From Comamonas antarctica (lineage in GTDB: Bacteria > Pseudomonadota > Gammaproteobacteria > Burkholderiales > Burkholderiaceae_C): a stretch of 64,000 nt of DNA. A program made the translations under genes and the position numbers. Of this stretch, positions 61,380-64,000 are shown piece after piece. The stretch's first letter is position 1. Each line of letters begins with the position of its first letter. The stretch covers positions 2,721,501-2,785,500 of the forward strand of contig NZ_CP054840.1 of the NCBI RefSeq assembly GCF_013363755.1, read 5' to 3'. The notes beneath the pieces were generated by a model. That model was given only the letters and a program-made list of their open reading frames with translations. It did no database searches and was not told where the DNA came from.

Positions 61380-62678
61380 ATGCGTTCCTGCCCGCCCTCC
61401 ACGCCGCCTTCCCGCCCACCCGAGATGCTGCCCGCACTGCTGCTGCAAGCCGTCGAGCAGGCCTTCAATGCAGTACTGGTCACCGACGGCGCCGACAACG
61501 ACCACCGCATCGTCTACGCCAACCCCGCCATGTGCGCGATGTCCGGCTACGCGGCGCATGAGCTGCTCGGGCACAACGCGCGCATGCTGCAGGGGCCGCA
61601 GACCTCCAGGGAAGTGATTGCCGAGCTGCGCAGCTGCCTCGCCGAGGGCCGCTTCTTCAAGGGCTCGACCTTCAACTACCGCAAGGACGGCACGCCCTAT
61701 CTGCTCGAATGGAACATTTCGCCGGTGCGCGACCCCAGCGGCCGCATCACGCATTTCGTTTCGGTCCAGCAAAACCTCAGTGCCTTGGCGTCGGCACAGG
61801 CCTCATCGGACATCTTCGCGCGCGCACTGGATGCGACCGATGACGGCGTGCTGATCTGCAATCACCGTGGCCTGATCGAGTTTGCCAACCAGGGCTACGA
61901 GAAGATCACCGGCCTGCGCGCCAGCGAACTGATCGGGCGCCCGCCCGTCGCGTCGTACCCCGGCGGGCATGACGCAGCCTGGCAGGCGGCGCTCTGGGCG
62001 CGCCTGCGCGCCGGCCAGGCAGTGCGCGAGCTCTCCACCTACCGCCGCGCCGATGGCAGCGAGGTGCATTGCGAGGAAAGCATCACGCCGCTGCGCAACC
62101 GCGAGGCACAGGTGACACATTCCGTGAGCATCGTGCGCGACGTGACGGCGCGCGTGCTGTCCGACCGCGCCTTCCGCGAGCAGATGCAGCACGACGGCCT
62201 GACTGGCACGCTGACCCGCACCTCGGGGGAGCTGCATCTGGCGAATGCCGTGGCCCAGGCGCGCGCGCTGGCCACGCCGCTGGCGCTGGCGCTGGTCGAT
62301 GTCGACCGGTTCAAGCAGGTCAACGACCGCTTCGGCCACCCGGCGGGCGACCAGGCGCTGTCCGCCGTGGCGCGGGCCCTGAGATCGTGCCTGCGCACCA
62401 GCGACAAGATCATCCGCTGGGGCGGCGAGGAATTCCTGCTGTTCATGCCGGGCTGCGACCTGGCCGGCGCGCTGGCCACGCTCGAGCGCTGCCGGCATGC
62501 GGTGCGCGACGCCTGTGCCGCGCTGCTGCCCCTGCCGGTCACCATCTCGGCGGGCGTGGGCGTGCTTGGCGACGGTCAGGAATTGGCGCAAGCAATTGAA
62601 CGCATCGACCAGTTGCTGTACCGTGCCAAGCAAGAGGGCCGCGACCAGGTCCGCGCGGTCGATATCGGCAACGGCTGA
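61380..62678 (+). CDS. PAS(LOV-like)-PAS-GGDEF diguanylate cyclase
   Basis: 432 residues from 61380; an ATG at 61425 is also possible. Domain 1 (about 17-130) is a LOV-type PAS by its 'GHNARMLQGPQT' and 'FNYRKDGTPYLLEWNISPVRD' segments, but the photoactive Cys of the NCRFLQ motif is Ala67. Domain 2 (about 140-260) is a second PAS. The cyclase domain has an intact GGEEF (348-352) and an upstream RTSD (339-342) I-site five residues before it, so it is likely active in c-di-GMP synthesis with product inhibition. There is no membrane segment, so it is cytoplasmic. The signal sensed is unknown. Confidence 0.92.
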   Translation: MRSCPPSTPPSRPPEMLPALLLQAVEQAFNAVLVTDGADNDHRIVYANPAMCAMSGYAAHELLGHNARMLQGPQTSREVIAELRSCLAEGRFFKGSTFNYRKDGTPYLLEWNISPVRDPSGRITHFVSVQQNLSALASAQASSDIFARALDATDDGVLICNHRGLIEFANQGYEKITGLRASELIGRPPVASYPGGHDAAWQAALWARLRAGQAVRELSTYRRADGSEVHCEESITPLRNREAQVTHSVSIVRDVTARVLSDRAFREQMQHDGLTGTLTRTSGELHLANAVAQARALATPLALALVDVDRFKQVNDRFGHPAGDQALSAVARALRSCLRTSDKIIRWGGEEFLLFMPGCDLAGALATLERCRHAVRDACAALLPLPVTISAGVGVLGDGQELAQAIERIDQLLYRAKQEGRDQVRAVDIGNG

Positions 62679-62728
62679 CGGCGCGGCAGGCCGCCCCTGC
62701 GCCATCCATCATTTCCAAGGAACCTGCG

Positions 62729-63058
62729 ATGACCTACCAGAGCCAGCATCTCTCCCAGAACCCCACGATCGCGGAAATCGAGGCCTTGCGCGGCAATGCG
62801 GTGCTGGAGTTCGGCACCGGGTGGTGCGGCTACTGCCAGGGCGCGCAGGGGCTGATCCGCGAGGCGCTGGCCGGCCGCGACGATGTGCAGCACATCAAGG
62901 CCGAGGACGGCTCGGGCCGCCCGCTGGGCCGCCACTACCGCGTCAAGCTCTGGCCGACGCTGATCTTCCTGCGCGACGGCCAGGAAGTCGGCCGCAGCGT
63001 GCGCCCGCAAAACGGCGCTGCGCTGGCGGCCGAGATGGCCAAGCTGCCCAAGGACTGA
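62729..63058 (+). CDS. Thioredoxin-like protein
   Basis: 109 residues; AAGGAA precedes the ATG. The active site is WCGYC, with the cis-proline segment 'KLWPTLIFLRDGQEV' further on, so a redox function is likely. It is cytoplasmic (no signal peptide). It differs from canonical WCGPC thioredoxin. It is convergent with rnhA, 6 bp away. Confidence 0.93.
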   Translation: MTYQSQHLSQNPTIAEIEALRGNAVLEFGTGWCGYCQGAQGLIREALAGRDDVQHIKAEDGSGRPLGRHYRVKLWPTLIFLRDGQEVGRSVRPQNGAALAAEMAKLPKD

Positions 63059-63064
63059 AACGCG

Positions 63065-63514
63065 CTAGCGCCGGCCCAAGGCCTTTTCCACGCCCTGGTT
63101 GGCCAGCATGTCGGCGCGCTCGTTGCCCGGGTCGCCCGCATGGCCGCGCACCCAGCGCCAGTCGATGCGGTGGCCGCCGCTGCCCACCAGCGCGTCCAGG
63201 CGCTGCCACAGTTCGGCATTCTTCACCGGCTCCTTCGAGGCCGTGCGCCAGCCCTTGGCCTTCCAGCCGTGGATCCATTCGGTGATGCCCTTGAGCACAT
63301 ACTGGCTGTCGATGAACAGCGTCACGTCGCAAGGCCTCTTGAGCGCGCTCAGCGCCTCGATCACGGCCTGCAGCTCCATGCGGTTGTTGGTGGTTCCCAG
63401 TTCGCCGCCAAACAACTCCTTTTCCATCGTCCCGGCGCGCAGCAGCACGCCCCATCCGCCCGGACCAGGGTTGCCCTTGCAAGCCCCATCTGTATAGATC
63501 ACAACTTGATTCAA
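63065..63514 (-). CDS. rnhA: Ribonuclease HI
   Basis: 149 residues from a TTG at 63514; AGAGGAAA lies about 6 bases upstream. It degrades RNA in RNA-DNA hybrids. The catalytic acidic residues are in '[16 protein letters not shown]', '[12 protein letters not shown]', '[11 protein letters not shown]' and 'GNERADMLA', with the catalytic-flap His in '[11 protein letters not shown]'. The frame is open upstream to 63670, overlapping the methyltransferase, but that part has no family similarity. Confidence 0.96.
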   Translation of the reverse strand: MNQVVIYTDGACKGNPGPGGWGVLLRAGTMEKELFGGELGTTNNRMELQAVIEALSALKRPCDVTLFIDSQYVLKGITEWIHGWKAKGWRTASKEPVKNAELWQRLDALVGSGGHRIDWRWVRGHAGDPGNERADMLANQGVEKALGRR

Positions 63515-63525
63515 CTTCTTTTCCT

Positions 63526-64000
63526 CTAGATTTTTCGATTCCGGCGGTGCGCCAGCGGCGCCGCGGCGGCAGTGGCGGGCGCACGCTGGCGCCAGGCCGG
63601 CCCCATCAGGCGCATGCCCGGCACGCGCTTGGTGGCCACCACGCAGTAGACGCCCCCGAGTATGGGCCACGCACGCTCGCCGAGCGCATCCATCCAGCCC
63701 CAGCGCTCATGCCACTGCAGCGATTGCACGGCAGGCCGGTGGCAACCGAACTCCACGGCCTGCACATCGAGCGCCAACAGCCGCAGCCAGTCGCGCAGCC
63801 GCCAGTAGCCGATGGCACTGCGCACATCGGGCAAACGCGTGCCGCGCGGCGTGACCGCCGACTGAATTCCCCACCAGCTGGCAGGGTTGATTCCGAAGAT
63901 CACGGCCCGCCCTTCAGGCACCAGCACCCGCGCCACTTCGCGCAATGCGCCATGCGGGTCGCATGTGCTTTCCAGCGTATGGGGCAGCACCAGCAGATCC
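63526..64000 (-). CDS. Class I SAM-dependent methyltransferase, C-terminal part
   Basis: The frame is open to the window edge, so the 5' end with the SAM-binding GxGxG motif is missing. What is visible is the 'LLVLPHTLE' strand after the SAM motif, '[20 protein letters not shown]' and a basic C-terminal tail (RRNRKI). It is 11 bp upstream of rnhA on the same strand, probably one operon; this pairing is common in Burkholderiales. The substrate is unknown. Confidence 0.85.
   Translation of the reverse strand, partial: DLLVLPHTLESTCDPHGALREVARVLVPEGRAVIFGINPASWWGIQSAVTPRGTRLPDVRSAIGYWRLRDWLRLLALDVQAVEFGCHRPAVQSLQWHERWGWMDALGERAWPILGGVYCVVATKRVPGMRLMGPAWRQRAPATAAAAPLAHRRNRKI

Overview
The window is a GC-rich, gene-dense chromosomal segment of a betaproteobacterium, most likely family Comamonadaceae (the Acidovorax/Comamonas neighbourhood). 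The basis is the gene order ilvB-ilvN-ilvC / pssA / leuA, the run ECF sigma-DUF3619-DUF3106-RDD, a Bug-type solute-binding protein, the aat-bpt pair, and TTG/GTG starts with ATGA-coupled genes. I see no prophage, insertion sequence, CRISPR array or plasmid gene. The window starts inside an RND efflux outer-membrane factor gene and ends inside a methyltransferase gene.

Layout. 1-3 kb: efflux outer-membrane factor (partial), OmpW porin, DUF808 membrane protein. 3-10.3 kb (minus strand): a complete haem acquisition operon: TonB-dependent receptor, a large HmuY-like lipoprotein, the cytoplasmic haem protein HmuS and the ABC importer HmuTUV, with a Fur box before the receptor. 10.5-16.4 kb (plus): histidine utilisation genes hutH-hutU-hutI-hutF, without hutG or hutC. 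16.4-20.7 kb (minus): a FecI/FecR/FecA-type surface-signalling iron system, again with a Fur-like box. 20.8-29 kb: purL, map, glnD, def. 29.2-29.6 kb: three identical tRNA-Asn genes and a strong terminator. 29.7-34.6 kb: a TauD/TfdA-type dioxygenase, a Bug protein, a small orphan, both N-degron leucyl transferases (aat, bpt) and an IclR regulator. 34.7-42.6 kb (minus): pbpG and the branched-chain amino-acid/phospholipid block leuA, pssA, ilvC, ilvN, ilvB. 42.9-46.4 kb (plus): an ECF sigma factor with a putative membrane partner, DUF3106, RDD, dgkA, a LOG-family gene. 46.5-48.6 kb: nadE and glnB. 48.6-56.5 kb: a FemAB-like acyltransferase, a GntP permease, cheW between two chemoreceptors, and ppa. 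56.7-64 kb: a Crp/Fnr regulator, DUF2889, moaA-mobA-moeA, a PAS-PAS-GGDEF protein, a thioredoxin-like protein, rnhA and a partial methyltransferase.

Functional themes. Two separate iron systems (haem and ferric siderophore) flank the histidine-degradation genes. Nitrogen status is represented by glnD and glnB, whose products are partners. The leuA gene has its own leader: a 16-codon peptide with four Leu codons, three of them CTA, then mutually exclusive antiterminator and terminator hairpins, the classic layout of leucine attenuation.

The most unusual sequence-level features are a family of short tandem arrays. The same 14-bp unit occurs at 1.1 kb and 34.6 kb, and other units are 8, 9, 13 and 15 bp. 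There is also a roughly 690-bp block that looks identical between the two chemoreceptor genes. Others are a two-module HmuY lipoprotein, a LOV-like domain lacking the photoactive cysteine, and a perfect 13-bp inverted repeat carrying the -10 boxes of divergent ilvB and sigma-factor promoters. I found no gene cluster that looks like a wholly unknown biological system; the best candidates for new biology are the sigma/DUF3619 module, the HmuY-like protein and the repeat family.
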